Origin: Kipferlia bialata
Taxonomy: Eukaryota > Fornicata
Assembly: GCA_003568945.1 (NCBI GenBank)
Contig: BDIP01000065.1
Span: 6,946 to 34,619, forward strand
Length of the DNA stretch: 27,674 nucleotides
Reading direction: 5' to 3'
In this document: positions 1 to 10,900 of the stretch, piece after piece
Numbering within the stretch: the stretch's first letter is position 1
How the letters are laid out: every line of letters starts with the position of its first letter
The notes under the pieces: model-generated
The model's database searches: none
What the model was told of the DNA's origin: nothing
What the model saw: the letters and a program-made list of their open reading frames with translations, nothing else
Translations under genes and position numbers: made by a program

Positions 1-55
1 TGCCCACCCCCTCCCCTCCCCCCCCCCCCCCCCCCCCCCTTCCAGCTGACCCCAG

Positions 56-1131
56 TACTTCATGAACCAGGCTGCCGCTGGCCCCGTGCTCATGTGGGAG
101 GCTGAGGCCGGTGTGGATGCCGACGAGTTCCTCTGTCCCTCCGATGAGGACTTTGACATCTTCTATTGCGCCGACCTGGCCGATGCTGTCATCAACTGCT
201 ACAAGGGAAACAGTGCATGCACATCTGGTTCTCCAGAGACCTGGGTCTTCCAGGACACCACCGACTACCCCACCCTCAACGACTTCGAGGGTGCCCTTGC
301 CGAGGCCGAGTACGGCACTGTGCTTAGGGACGTGCTCGACAGGGGAGTGCTCGACATCTACTCCTACCCCGCTGGAGAGACCGGCAGCGAGACCTGGACT
401 GCGGTATGTAGTGGTGTTGACGAGTGTTCCTCCATTTCATATGGGTCCCTATGTCTCAGTCTTGGTGATGGTCACTGTCTTACCCCAGGACGGACTTGGC
501 AACATGATCTTCTACTCCGACGAGGCCCAGCTCCTCTACTACGCCACTTACCTCTTCTGGGAGACGTACGTTATAGTACTATGCGCTATCACCTATCTCG
601 CACACTCTATGCACCTTGTTCTGCTTGGTGTCTAGCCCATCCCCTCTTCCCCTCACCCCCAGCTACGGCATGCCCGTGACTGTCAACATCATCCAGGGTG
701 AGATTGAAGATGGCGACTTCACCGAGAACTTCGCCGCCTCCTCCTCCCACCTTGCCCAGGGCCACATGTCCCTGACCTCTGCCAGGGGCGAGTTCGTGTC
801 CTACCTGGGAGTGACTAGGTACATACACCACCCATAGGATGCTGAGGTGTTCCTCCACTCTGTTGCACTTCTCTTCCTTGTGCCCTCCCTTACTCCCAGC
901 CTCACCGAGATGACCCTCTTCTACAACACCGACCTGATCTCCGACCCCTCTGCAAGTGCCACTGAGCTGGCTGGCCAGAACATCTGTGTCGACACCGACT
1001 CCAACGGATCCATGACCATCAGGGCATACCTCGAGGAGAGGGACATCTCCTACACCGAGGTTCTGTGCGACAACAGCCGTTCTGTCACCGATGTCGATGC
1101 ATGCATGGACCTGGTTGCTGATGGAAGGTAA
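56..1131 (+). CDS. solute-binding (SBP_bac_3-like) protein, 5'-incomplete, possibly C-terminally short
   Basis: Four exons are visible: 56-403, 489-565, 663-818 and 900-1131, with phases that join cleanly (0, 2, 2). The first starts after a C-tract and a CTGACCCCAG acceptor, so upstream exons lie outside the window. From about the middle of exon 1 the product resembles amino-acid-type periplasmic binding domains: VLDRGVLDIY, then a GN...YYATYLFWETYG helix region, then ELAGQNICVDTDS and ACMDLVADGR. These correspond to the family's 'RGxLxxG', 'G..VCVQxGT' and 'A...GR(C)D' blocks. In bacteria such domains deliver amino acids to ABC importers; in eukaryotes they usually serve as ligand-binding domains. 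The reading stops at TAA 1129-1131, right after GR, where the family normally continues. That TAA also lies inside a possible donor (AG|GTAAGG), so a further exon is possible (for example a stop at 1238-1240). The family call is moderate and comes from motif memory, not a search. Confidence -1.
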
Positions 1132-1330
1132 GGAGAGAGAGGGTTGAGAGGGGGGGGGGAGGATAGAGACTAGAAGACTGGCAGAGGGTTACTCATCCCT
1201 ATCCCGTAAATGTATATACAGTGTACACACCTCTTCCTGAGGACGGACGCCTCCTGCGCTATGCTCCTGGTCTCCCTGGTATCAGTATACACTAAAATTC
1301 ATGAATAATCACATCGAGCCAGACCATGTA
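1132..1330. other. convergent 3' intergenic region
   Basis: Short spacer between the converging 3' ends of the solute-binding-like gene and the coiled-coil gene. It holds a GA/G-rich run after the TAA and a short open stretch around 1221-1290, which would be coding only if the TAA at 1129 is part of an intron donor. No RNA gene or repeat was seen. Confidence -1.
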
Positions 1331-3947
1331 CTATATGATATAGTCTAGTACATACCAGGTGATCTGCTCCGTCTTTGCGTCGTCTGGTATATGGGGTGTC
1401 TCATCCTGCTCAGGGGGAGGAGAAGGGGGGGCAGGGGGAGAGGCCTCGTCTAGAGGGGTCTCCATAGCACCACCCTCATCCGGTAGCACCATCTCATCCT
1501 CCTCCTCCTCTTCCTCCCCGTCTGACACAGGGGGTGTCTCTCCCCCACTCAGCCGGTCATTAGAGGGGCCTGAGGGTCAGGGAGGAAGGTATGTATTCAA
1601 GAGCAAAACAGAGTATCCTCAATACAACCTGTACAAGAGTGAGAGTATAGTAGAATACCAGCCCACCTACAAACTGGGGCACAGGGGTGGATGTGTTGAG
1701 GTTGGTCTGATCCAGCCCTCTCTCCCTCTCAGGAGAGACAGACATTGTCACCGACCTCTCAGACTGTGCCCTCGACACAGGTTTAGACATGCGAGACCCA
1801 GGTCTGGAGGCCCTAGAGCCAGGTCTGGATAACCTCGACCTTCCACCCCTTCTCTCCCCCTCTCTGTCCTTCTTCACTGTCAGCACAGTGTAGGACACAG
1901 GGGGAAGGCCTCTCTCATCACGGACCCGGCTCCTGCTCATCACCATCTCTCTCTCCCTCTCCCTCTCCCTCTCAAGCATCCGTCTCTCGATCGCCCTCTC
2001 TCTCTCCCTCTCTCTCTCCTCCTCTAGGATCTCTCTCTCCCTCTCCTCCAGGTCGTCCAACTCCCTCAGCCGCCTCTCCTTCTCTCTCTCTATGGCCAGC
2101 AGCCTATCCCTCCCTGACTGCCTCCCCCTCTGACGCCTAGGCTCTCTCTGCACAGTATGTACATTATACTGGTAGGGGGACTGCACGCGTGGCTCCCTCT
2201 CCCTCTCTCTCTGCAGATCTACTCTTGCAGCACCTCTGTCCATGTATGAATGACCCTGGGACTCCCTCTCCCACTGAGCCTCTCTCTCCTCCTTCTCTTC
2301 CTCCCACCCCATCTCCCTCTGCCTCTCCCTCACCTCTGTGGGGCCTGCATAGTAGGGCACCTCCTGCTGTCTCCCTCTCTCCCTCTCCTGCTCCTCTTGG
2401 GTCATGGGCCTCTTCCTAGCAGACACAAAGGAGCACAGCCCAGGGATGACCTGGGGTGAGGGAGAGGGACCAGTTAGACATACACATGCGTTCATCCTAG
2501 ACATCTGACTCACCTCTGACCCGCAGTCTGACACCTCAACCTCCCTCACTGCCTCTCTCTCTCTCTCCCTAGTGGGGTATCTGTCTGTCTCGGGGGTCCC
2601 CCCTGTCTCTCTCACAGCAGAGGAGAGTGGGTGCCGCCCGTACTGACCCCCCTCCACACCCATACCCTCTCCATCTCCCTCTCCCTCTGTATCATGCATT
2701 CCTTGTGACATGAGGGGGTGGGACAGACCACGGGGGATGCGGGGCTGAGAGTCAGAAGGGGTATGGAGACATATATACACAATGGCTGGATATAGCTGTG
2801 TCCAGTAGCCTCAGATACCTGGTCTGGGAGTCTGTTGATGACATCTCTGGTACCGTCTAGGGATGACTGGTGGGTGTTCACACTGATATAAGAGGGGGGA
2901 TGATGTGAACGAAAGTGCCATAGACATGCACAGTGTATGTACTTATACCTTGGCACTCGTGTGTCGTTGAGTCTCTGCCTTGGTGGCATCCGCTGCATCT
3001 GCCTCTGCCTCTCTGCCCTCTCCTCCTCTGCCCTCTCTCTCTCTCTCTCTGCCTGGGCCTCCTCTGCCGCACTCCCATACCCCTCTCTGTCTCTGGCATT
3101 CTGAGGGTCAATGATGTATTAGTAGTACACTGGGTGACACATATAGAGCCGACGTATAGAGATAGGGGGGGGTGGTTAATAATAGTGACACAAAGAGGAA
3201 TATGTATGCATGTACATGATCATACTTGGAACTCTGCGTATGGGTCAGGCCCCTTCAGTGCCTTGTCCTCCCTGTCCCTGTCCCTCTCCCTCCTACCAGA
3301 CATGGGGCGGGTCCTGGCTGCACTCCTCTCTCTACCTGAGAGGAGACCCCCTGTGGGACTACCAACCTGGGTGTTGGTGAAGAGTCAGGAACAAAGAGGG
3401 GATGGAGGTAGGGAAGAGGGGGTGGGGAGTTATACCACACTACTGAGACGTCTGCGGTATGTCGAGTACATACACACTACCTCCGATGCACTCCTCTGCA
3501 GCTGACTACCCCTGTGCATCATCTTGGGGGTGGTGTCACGGGCTATCTGCTTCTCCCTCTCTCTATCCCTATCCCTCTTGGCAGGAGACACCTCACCCCG
3601 ACCCCCCTCTCTCTTCCTGTCCCTGCTAGGTGCATGGTATGACCTAGACTGCTCACTGGGCTGGCTACCTATAGGAGGTAGACCACTGGGGGTCAGAGAG
3701 AGAGATAGCATGGGGAGAGAGTGGCTAGGGGTACTGTCCCTTCTAGATGTCATGCAGATACATACCCTGGTGTCTCTGTGTACAGGTTCCCAATGTCATA
3801 GCGGTCAGGAAGCAGAGGTTTGAGATGCGACTGCTCTCTGTTGTGCTTGGGGGACAGGCCTCGGGCAAAGTCCCCCTCCCTCTCACTCTCCAGAGGCATG
3901 TCTAGGGGGGACTTGTGGAACCGGATGTCTCGCAGAGCATCGGCCAT
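1331..3947 (-). CDS. Arg/Glu-rich coiled-coil protein of unknown function
   Basis: Eight exons on the minus strand: 3947-3766, 3685-3481, 3366-3226, 3100-2949, 2882-2819, 2744-2514, 2450-1667 and 1569-1331. All phases agree and give 665 aa. The N-terminus (MADALRDIRFHKSPLDMPLE) is the only ordinary-looking segment and is likely the most conserved. The rest is dominated by RER/ERE runs encoded by GA microsatellites, Ser/Arg/Pro patches (SRPGSRASRPGSR) and an acidic, proline-rich tail with a run of six Glu. Long charged helices suggest a coiled coil or single alpha-helix, as in cytoskeletal or nuclear scaffold proteins; I recognise no enzyme domain. The exon 7 donor was set at 1666 (GTGGGC) because the neighbouring GTAGGT donor would put a stop soon after the next acceptor. 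The extreme C-terminus is uncertain: TGG|TATGT could hide another donor. Confidence -1.
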
Positions 3948-4232
3948 AGCCTGCTAGGTCCAGGCCCAACAACAACTGGTATGCACACTCTCTTTAGGAC
4001 TCCACCTGCCACTCCCACTAACCACCCGTGTGTTCCCGAGGTGCTCTTAATGAGTGTAACCCGACTCTCCGCACTAGTAAACCCCTCTGTTTACCCCGCA
4101 ACCCCTCTCCTAGCCTATATGGAGTGACTTGGAGAGGCAAGAGTCGAAATCTCTGAGGATAACAGAAGGGTGTAGAGTGATAAGACAAAAAACTCGAGGT
4201 GAGTAGACATGCTTTGATGCTCTTCCGAAGAG
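3948..4232. promoter_or_regulatory. divergent intergenic region (shared promoter)
   Basis: About 285 bp between the start codons of the coiled-coil gene (minus) and the LSm gene (plus). Both 5' UTRs and core promoters must lie here. I see no TATA box at a convincing distance and no strong shared motif. A small stem with loop TCGAAAT near 4141-4155 superficially recalls a tRNA T-arm but has no matching D or acceptor arm. Confidence -1.
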
Positions 4233-4657
4233 ATGAGGCAGAACAACCTGTCCACTTACGTTGGGAAGCGCGTTCGCGTGACCATGAAGGGATGCATGGA
4301 GTGTACGTGAGTTTTTACGATATGAGGTGCTCTATTGAGGCAGGAAAATGCAATATTCTATAACTGTCTCCTGTTTTGTCTTCTTGTAGCCTTTCTGGGG
4401 CCGTTATGTATCATAGTCTGGCACATATATGACCATATGAGTTCTCCTCTCTGTTTTATGATCAGAGTCTCACTCCAGTCGTCGGTATGCTCGACTCTGT
4501 TGACCGTCTCTCCAACCTTGTCCTTAAGGATGCTACTGTGGGTGAGAACACATACCCCACTGTGGTGCTCAGGGGACCCCACCTCATCATGATCCACGAG
4601 GATGCCCCAGCCGCTGCTGTGGGTGGTGAGGGCCAGGACGTTGAGGTGATCGGATGA
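4233..4657 (+). CDS. Sm/LSm-like RNA-binding protein
   Basis: Two exons, 4233-4302 and 4479-4657, give 82 aa. The intron (GTACGT...CTCACTCCAG, 176 nt) joins phase 1 to phase 1 and restores a complete Sm fold. Sm1 is LSTYVGKRVRVTMKGCMEFVG followed by MLDSVDRLSNLVLKDA, with the family's G, D and N at expected places. Sm2 is YPTVVLRGPHLIMI, where the invariant RG is present. Sm/LSm proteins form seven-membered rings on U-rich RNA in spliceosomal snRNPs or, as LSm rings, in U6 and mRNA decay. Length and the short linker suit the SmG/LSm7-like side of the family, but paralogue assignment is not safe from motifs alone. The tail (EDAPAAAVGGEGQDVEVIG) is acidic and without domain features. The start is the first ATG in frame; the neighbour upstream is divergent. 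Confidence -1.
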
Positions 4658-4979
4658 AGTGTCTGTAACGCACTGGCGAGCCAGTGGTGTGTGTGTGGAG
4701 TGATAGGGCAGGATTGCTGTTGTGGATACATCATTCGGGTGACGTACCTAGCGATGCCCCCCCCCCCCCTTCCCACATCCCCCTTTGTGCTGTTGAATTG
4801 TTTCCTGTCTCTGGCTATGCTTCCTGCATGGTTGGTGTGTGGAGGTACCCTTGTGCCTCTTAGGCTGTGTACGTGTGTCTGTGTGTGTCTTTGGAAGGCC
4901 ATTATGTTCACCCATTTGTTATGCAGTGGGGGTGTCAACAATAGACGATACTCCTTATTGTACCCTCACGACCTAGTGT
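4658..4979. other. convergent 3' intergenic region
   Basis: Spacer between the LSm stop codon and the stop of the large minus-strand gene. It contains a C-tract near 4757-4769 and TG-rich sequence around 4872-4888. No open frame with exon-like composition, no RNA gene and no repeat element was recognised. Confidence -1.
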
Positions 4980-7900
4980 CTATTCACCCATTCTGTCTCT
5001 CCCCCTTCTGAATGTGTCAATGACCTTGTCCAGCTCAGCATGGCCACCCATCTCCCTTTCCCTCATCCTCTCTCCCTCCCTTGTGTAGGATAGAGCATCA
5101 ACCAAGGAACGGGCACAGTCAGACCTGAGGGGTGAGAAGACATGCAAATATGCATGTGTGCCGGTCTGAGTGTACCCACTGTACAATACACCTATATATG
5201 TATGTATACACGTATGTATACGTACATGTATATTGTACACAACTGTGTGCCTGTCTGAGACAAAAAAAAAAACATACAGAGGATATATACATATACCGTG
5301 ACCCCACCTGTGTGCCTGCCTCAGGGTGGGCAGCACTGCACTCAGCTTGACCTCAGAGGGTATCACAGAGAGCAGGTCCTGAGGGTCAGGGGGGAATACT
5401 ATATATGCTAATGGGAAGCGTCTCTATGTATATACCATCCACCCCACCTTCATCCCGAGCCCCCTTCTGGGACATGCAGCAAGGGCCGCAACAAGGGCCA
5501 CAAAGCGATCGAGCCTGGGATCAGGACAAGTAAATGAACATCAATACTATTAGAAACCTATGGCAGTAAAACACAAATATGAATAATATGCTGACCTGAG
5601 GTGGTGTTCCGTCTCTCTCTCCCTCTCCCTCCTGGCCGATATGTCCCTCTTTGTTCTCTCCTTGGACCTGTTCCCTCTCCTGCCCTTCTTCATTCTCTCT
5701 CTCTCCATCTCGCGCCTCTCCCTCTCCCTCTCCCTCTCTGCCTCAAAGTCCGTGTACCCAGGCTCACGGGTCACCCAGTACCAGGCACCCTGGTGGGTAA
5801 GAGAGAGAGAGAGAGACTTAAAGATAATAGCATGGCAGTTGAAGATGTAATGAAGATACAGTAGCATCCCCCCACCTGCAGAGCCTCTCTGAGTCTGTCG
5901 AACCCTCTCTCCAATGCCTCTGCCTCCTCAGCGGAGATAGCACCCTCACCCCCTGCCCCAGACACTGAGCCCATGGGTGCACTCCGGTATCTCGCGTTGA
6001 CTGCGATGAAGGGGTCGGGGCTGCAGATCAGGTCCAGGAGCCACAGGTTGGTAGGGGCCCTGGGAGTGAGTGTATATAGCGCAAATACTGTCCACCCCAA
6101 CTATACTACTGAGTAACACTCTATGTATAAACTATACATATGAGTATATTTACATATCTACCTGCTGGCCACCGATGCCGTGTGCGTGGCCCAGTCCAGT
6201 CCAACAGCTAGGGCCTGGGGGGTCAGGGGGGATAACATCTCTTGACAAATACACAGCACAGGGAGAATGGTCACTGCAGTTTCGAGGCAACACTATGACT
6301 ATGTATATACATAGAGTGTCACTAGCGCCAGCCAATACTGCTACTGATACATACACTGATACGTACCCTGCCAGGGTCACTGTAAAGCTGACTCATCCTG
6401 CCCAGCAGGGAGACCACGGGCGAGTACCTGGGGGTGAGACCCTACATTGATCATCTTACTATACCCATTCAAACGACACCTATACACACGTAAAATAGTA
6501 TATGTGCATATGATATGTACCTGTTGCTGTCGCCCATGTCTGGGAGAGAGAGAGCAGGGAGAGAGAGAGACATGGACCCAGACACACTGGTCTCCTGGCC
6601 ACTCTCCCCACCCCCCACCAGACCCAATGACAACAGGGCCACACAGGTGGAGAGGAGACGCGTGATGCGGTCAGACTGAGTGCCTTCTGAAGGGGTCAGA
6701 GAGATCGGGAGGGAAGAGAGGCAAAGAATTACATCACACTACAACCCTAATCCTATTGAACTTATATATATCCACATCCACCCACCGTCTGCCCTGACAC
6801 TCATGAGACCCAGTCCCATCATGTCAATCTCCTGGGCAGTGTCGGTGTCAAGGCTGCTGAAGCCGCTGAGGTTAGACACTGTAGAGTCAAGAGCAGATAC
6901 GTATACTGAGGTGTATAACATATAACATAGATATGTGTAGTACAAGTACACAACAGTACCTGTAGTCCGTAGAGTATGCGAGTGACCCCAGCCTGTCTGT
7001 CTCACTCAGCATGTCAGTGGACAGGTGGGGCAGACCCTGCGAGTCGTCGTGGTTCTCAATCACCTGGGGGTTAGGACTTCATTATCTGTGATAGGAAAAC
7101 GATTCCACACTAGCATGGGCTACTACATGATATATGAAGCACGTATACACAACCATACCTTCTTGAGCGTTGGGTCTGGCATCAGTGCCGGTCTCAGAAG
7201 GGCAGGGGCTGCGTCGACCTGGGGTCAGGGACAGAAGGTGGAACAAGACCACTGGACATGAAGAATATAAAGATTAGCGTGTGAAGACCAGTAAATGGAT
7301 ACACTCAGCTGATGCAGCCGATCTACTTGCATACCTCAATGAGGGCGCAGTATATGGCCACAAGTGAGTGCAGTATGGGCCCCATCAGGTCTCTACCCAG
7401 CTCTCCCTCCCCCTTGGCGCCGTTTGATGTACGTCTAGAGAGAGAGAGAGACAGCTGCTCGAGGACTGCCTCTGCGACCAGTAGGAGGGAGGGAGTGGAT
7501 ATGATGGGAGCCGTGGGAGATATGGAGACTGCACCGTGTGAGTCACAGAGCGAGGTGGCCTCCCCTGCCACTCCCAGGGTGCGGAACACAGCATTCTTGA
7601 CAGACAGAGACATGGAGTCATCCTGGGGGGGTGAGTATAACAAGACAACCTGATCTGAGATAGCACTTGGTACTTGACTCTACCTGCAGCAGAGACAGGT
7701 AGACCCTTGCCAGGTCGAGTGGTCTGAGGGCAGCCAGCACTCTGACGCCAAAGGGCGCCCTGACCTCTGCCTCACTCTCAGGGGAGGCAGAGGCAGGCTC
7801 AGGCTGGGGGTGAGGATAACATAAATGAATGTACAGATACAGTATCCCACTAAACTACTAGATGTAGTACCTTGTTCTCCATCCAGGAGTACCGTGAGTG

Positions 7901-10900
7901 GAGTGGGGCATCGGCCTCTGCCTCTGCCTCCTCAGCCCTAGGGGTATCCACACCCTCAGTGGGTGAGTCTGGTCTGGACCCCTCCTCGGCCTCAGGGTCA
8001 CTAGAGTGAGAGGTATATAAATAGTCTCTGTCTATATCTAGTGATGTAAGGCAGTCTCAAGTCATATCGTACCTGCCACTGGCGCTCTTGTCCCTGGAGA
8101 GTATGACCACCTCCTGTGCATGTCTCCTGACCCCACCCTCTGACACACCCTCAGTCAGTATGAGTCTTGGCAGACCCCTAAGTACAGACACGAGCACAGA
8201 GGAGTCAACCTTCTCAAGCCTGGGGGTGAGTATGGCGACACAATCACTACCATAACCCTATTAGTCCTATAAGTAGCTGATGCCCCACCTCCTTCCAGCT
8301 GCACCCACACTGCCTGTCTGACACAGGGCAAAGAAGGACAGGACCTGGGGTGAGGGGGGAGAGAGAGAGAGAGTGAGAGAGAGAGAGAGAGGTAAAACCA
8401 TATCTACTACATATCATGTCTCAGAGTAAATATCAACACCACCCCCACCTCCAGCTGTGCCTGCACCCTCTGTCTGTGGGAGTCACTCCCTCCCTCTGCC
8501 TCTGTCTCGGCAAGGGTGTCTGGGTCAGAAGCCTCTCCCAGCTCCATCTCCCGCTCGGCCTAGGGTGAGAGAGACAGAGAAACACAAAAGATGCATGTAC
8601 ACTCAATTAGAGTGAGTACCTGCGCTGCCTCGAGTGTGACCACCGCTGTCATACTGACATCCAAGAGATCAGGGGGGGAGAGGGGGGCTAGGCCAGTACC
8701 GGCAAATACCCCCTCTATCCTGTCCGGACAGTTAACCACAGCTTCTAGGGCCATAGCATGTATGAGGGATACCCTCTGTCTGGCACAGGCCGCACTCTCT
8801 CCCTCAGTCACACCCACAGACCGCTGCACAGCCTAGGTGTCAGTTGCATGGATAGACACATTGAATAGCACGGCATTCTTTACATGAGGTATAGAGTACA
8901 GTCACACACCTCTATGTCTGAGAGTATGCCGGCACAGTAGAGACTGTAGGCAGGGGTGTACAGGGCGGAGGGGGAGAGGAACCTGGGGTGGGACAGATAT
9001 CAGTAACCTACTATTCACACTCCACTATTTGTCCTGACAGAATGCTTGGGATATAGACTTCTGAGGGAACATGTATGGCATATAGGTGTTTCTATATACT
9101 CCTTCCCACACCTGAGGTGTCTGAGTGCGTGTCTGCAGGGCATGTCACTCTGGACAAGGGCCATGGCAGAGAGAGAGGGCCTGGGGGGTCAGGGGGGGAA
9201 TGGACAGAGAGAGACAACCTGCAGTGCCTCTCACCTAGGGCAATACGCTTATATAATTATATATATACATAGAGAATATAGGTACTAATACCCTGAATAC
9301 CTTGGGCTGTGCAGTCTGAGCAGGGCCATGGCAATGACCCTCATACTGAGCCTGTGCACAGAGACACACGCATTGTACGTCACGTTCCTAGGGGGTTGGA
9401 TACTATGAATATAGCTAACCAAAAGAGATCCCCATCTGATACTCCCCACCTGTCTGTCTTGAGTGTCTGTCTCCCGGATAGCATATGTATACTGCTAATA
9501 CATACTGATACTCTATTAACACTCCGTACCTATCTGTCTTTAGTGTCTGTCTGCCACCCTCACTGACTGATGTGGCAGAGGGGGGGGAGAAGGAGAGAGA
9601 GCGCATCGCTAGCTCTGGGGGTGAGAACTGAGTCTATACCATATAGGAGTATCATAATACTTACACAACAAGTGACCACGGCACCCCTACCTGCGTTCTG
9701 TGCCACTGTGAGTGCCACTGCAGCCAGGAACAGCAGAGAGTGATCATGCACCACCACGTCTCTCTCTCTCTCTCTCTCCTTCTCCTTGGCCTCGTCACTC
9801 TCTCCATCCTCTGCGTCAGTCTCCTTGCTCTTCCGGCCCTTCTCTCCCCTGATGCCCCTGGCCTCCTGTCTCGCACGTCTCAGCGTCTGGAGGTGAGGGA
9901 GCGATACACATATAGTAACCACAGGAACACTGATTAGTGATTATGAAATAGCAAATCTATGTCGCACCTGCTGGATCTTGATCTGGGCCTGGATCTTCTG
10001 ATCCGCAAAGTCCCTGACATGAGTAACTCAATAACAAATAGAAAGAATGATACATGGAGAGACATAACCCACCTGAGTTGTGACACCAATGGTGTATCGT
10101 CCTCCATGCTGGGCCCCCTCTCCCTCTCCTCTCTCTCCCTCTCTGCCTCATCGACAGGGGTCTTGAATAGATTGCGAGGGGCGGCCAATTGACTGACAGC
10201 AGAAAGGGTGGCACCTGGGTGTGAGACAACATAGGGAACAGTATAGAGGAATTACTCTGTCTCACAAGTACATAATACAGATACATCGTATCTTGCATTA
10301 TATATATATATATATCCACCCACCTAGTGTCTGGGGCAGGGGTGCCAGGGACAACACGTGGACACTGCAGATGACCTCTCCAACACTGAGGGGTGAGAGG
10401 TGATGACAAGACATATAGGGTAAGCGAAAAGAGTACTTCTTCATTTGTCCTATAGATGATCCGGTACCTCTCCCCCCCTCTGTGTTCCTGACCCAGGGAC
10501 AGGAGGTGCTCCAACTCGACAAAGGGGTGGGAGCCTGTGGGTCAGTAGTCAACAAGAATAGACTCTTTATGGTGACTCACAATAAGCAAGCACCCTCACC
10601 TGCTGGTCTCTGTGGCCGACTGAGGCTCCCATCAGACCCAAGGACCAGGATCTGCAGGGCAACCAGTCTGAAGGGTGAGATCGTGCCTTGTCCATGTACA
10701 CACAATGCACACCAGTGTATCAGTAATAAGTCTTGCATCTACCTTGGACTGGCAATGTCACTTGAGGCCGATATGCTTGATATGTACTTGAGCCCTGCCC
10801 CCCCGGTCAGTGGTACAAGGGCCGAGATGGAGGACTCTGGGGTGAGAGGGTGTATATATCATATACTTATTGGGGTGAGGGGGTGTCACAAACCAGACTC

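Noticed and set aside
62-679. 205-codon frame read straight through as a single protein
   Set aside because: Protein-like sequence ends at a GTATGT donor at 404; the rest of the frame is intron and out-of-frame exon sequence.
1359-1832. 157-codon plus-strand frame rich in Ser/Gly
   Set aside because: It is the antisense of the acidic tail of gene 2; splice signals and phase continuity support the minus strand.
4131-4160. tRNA T-arm-like stem-loop (loop TCGAAAT) upstream of the LSm gene
   Set aside because: The loop is shifted by one from the TTCGAAT consensus, and no acceptor, D or anticodon arms can be drawn around it.
10841-10885. Possible duplicated acceptor (GGGGTGAG twice, 10839 and 10871)
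   Set aside because: Only the short intron motif is shared, with no exon sequence, so it cannot be separated from two chance acceptors.
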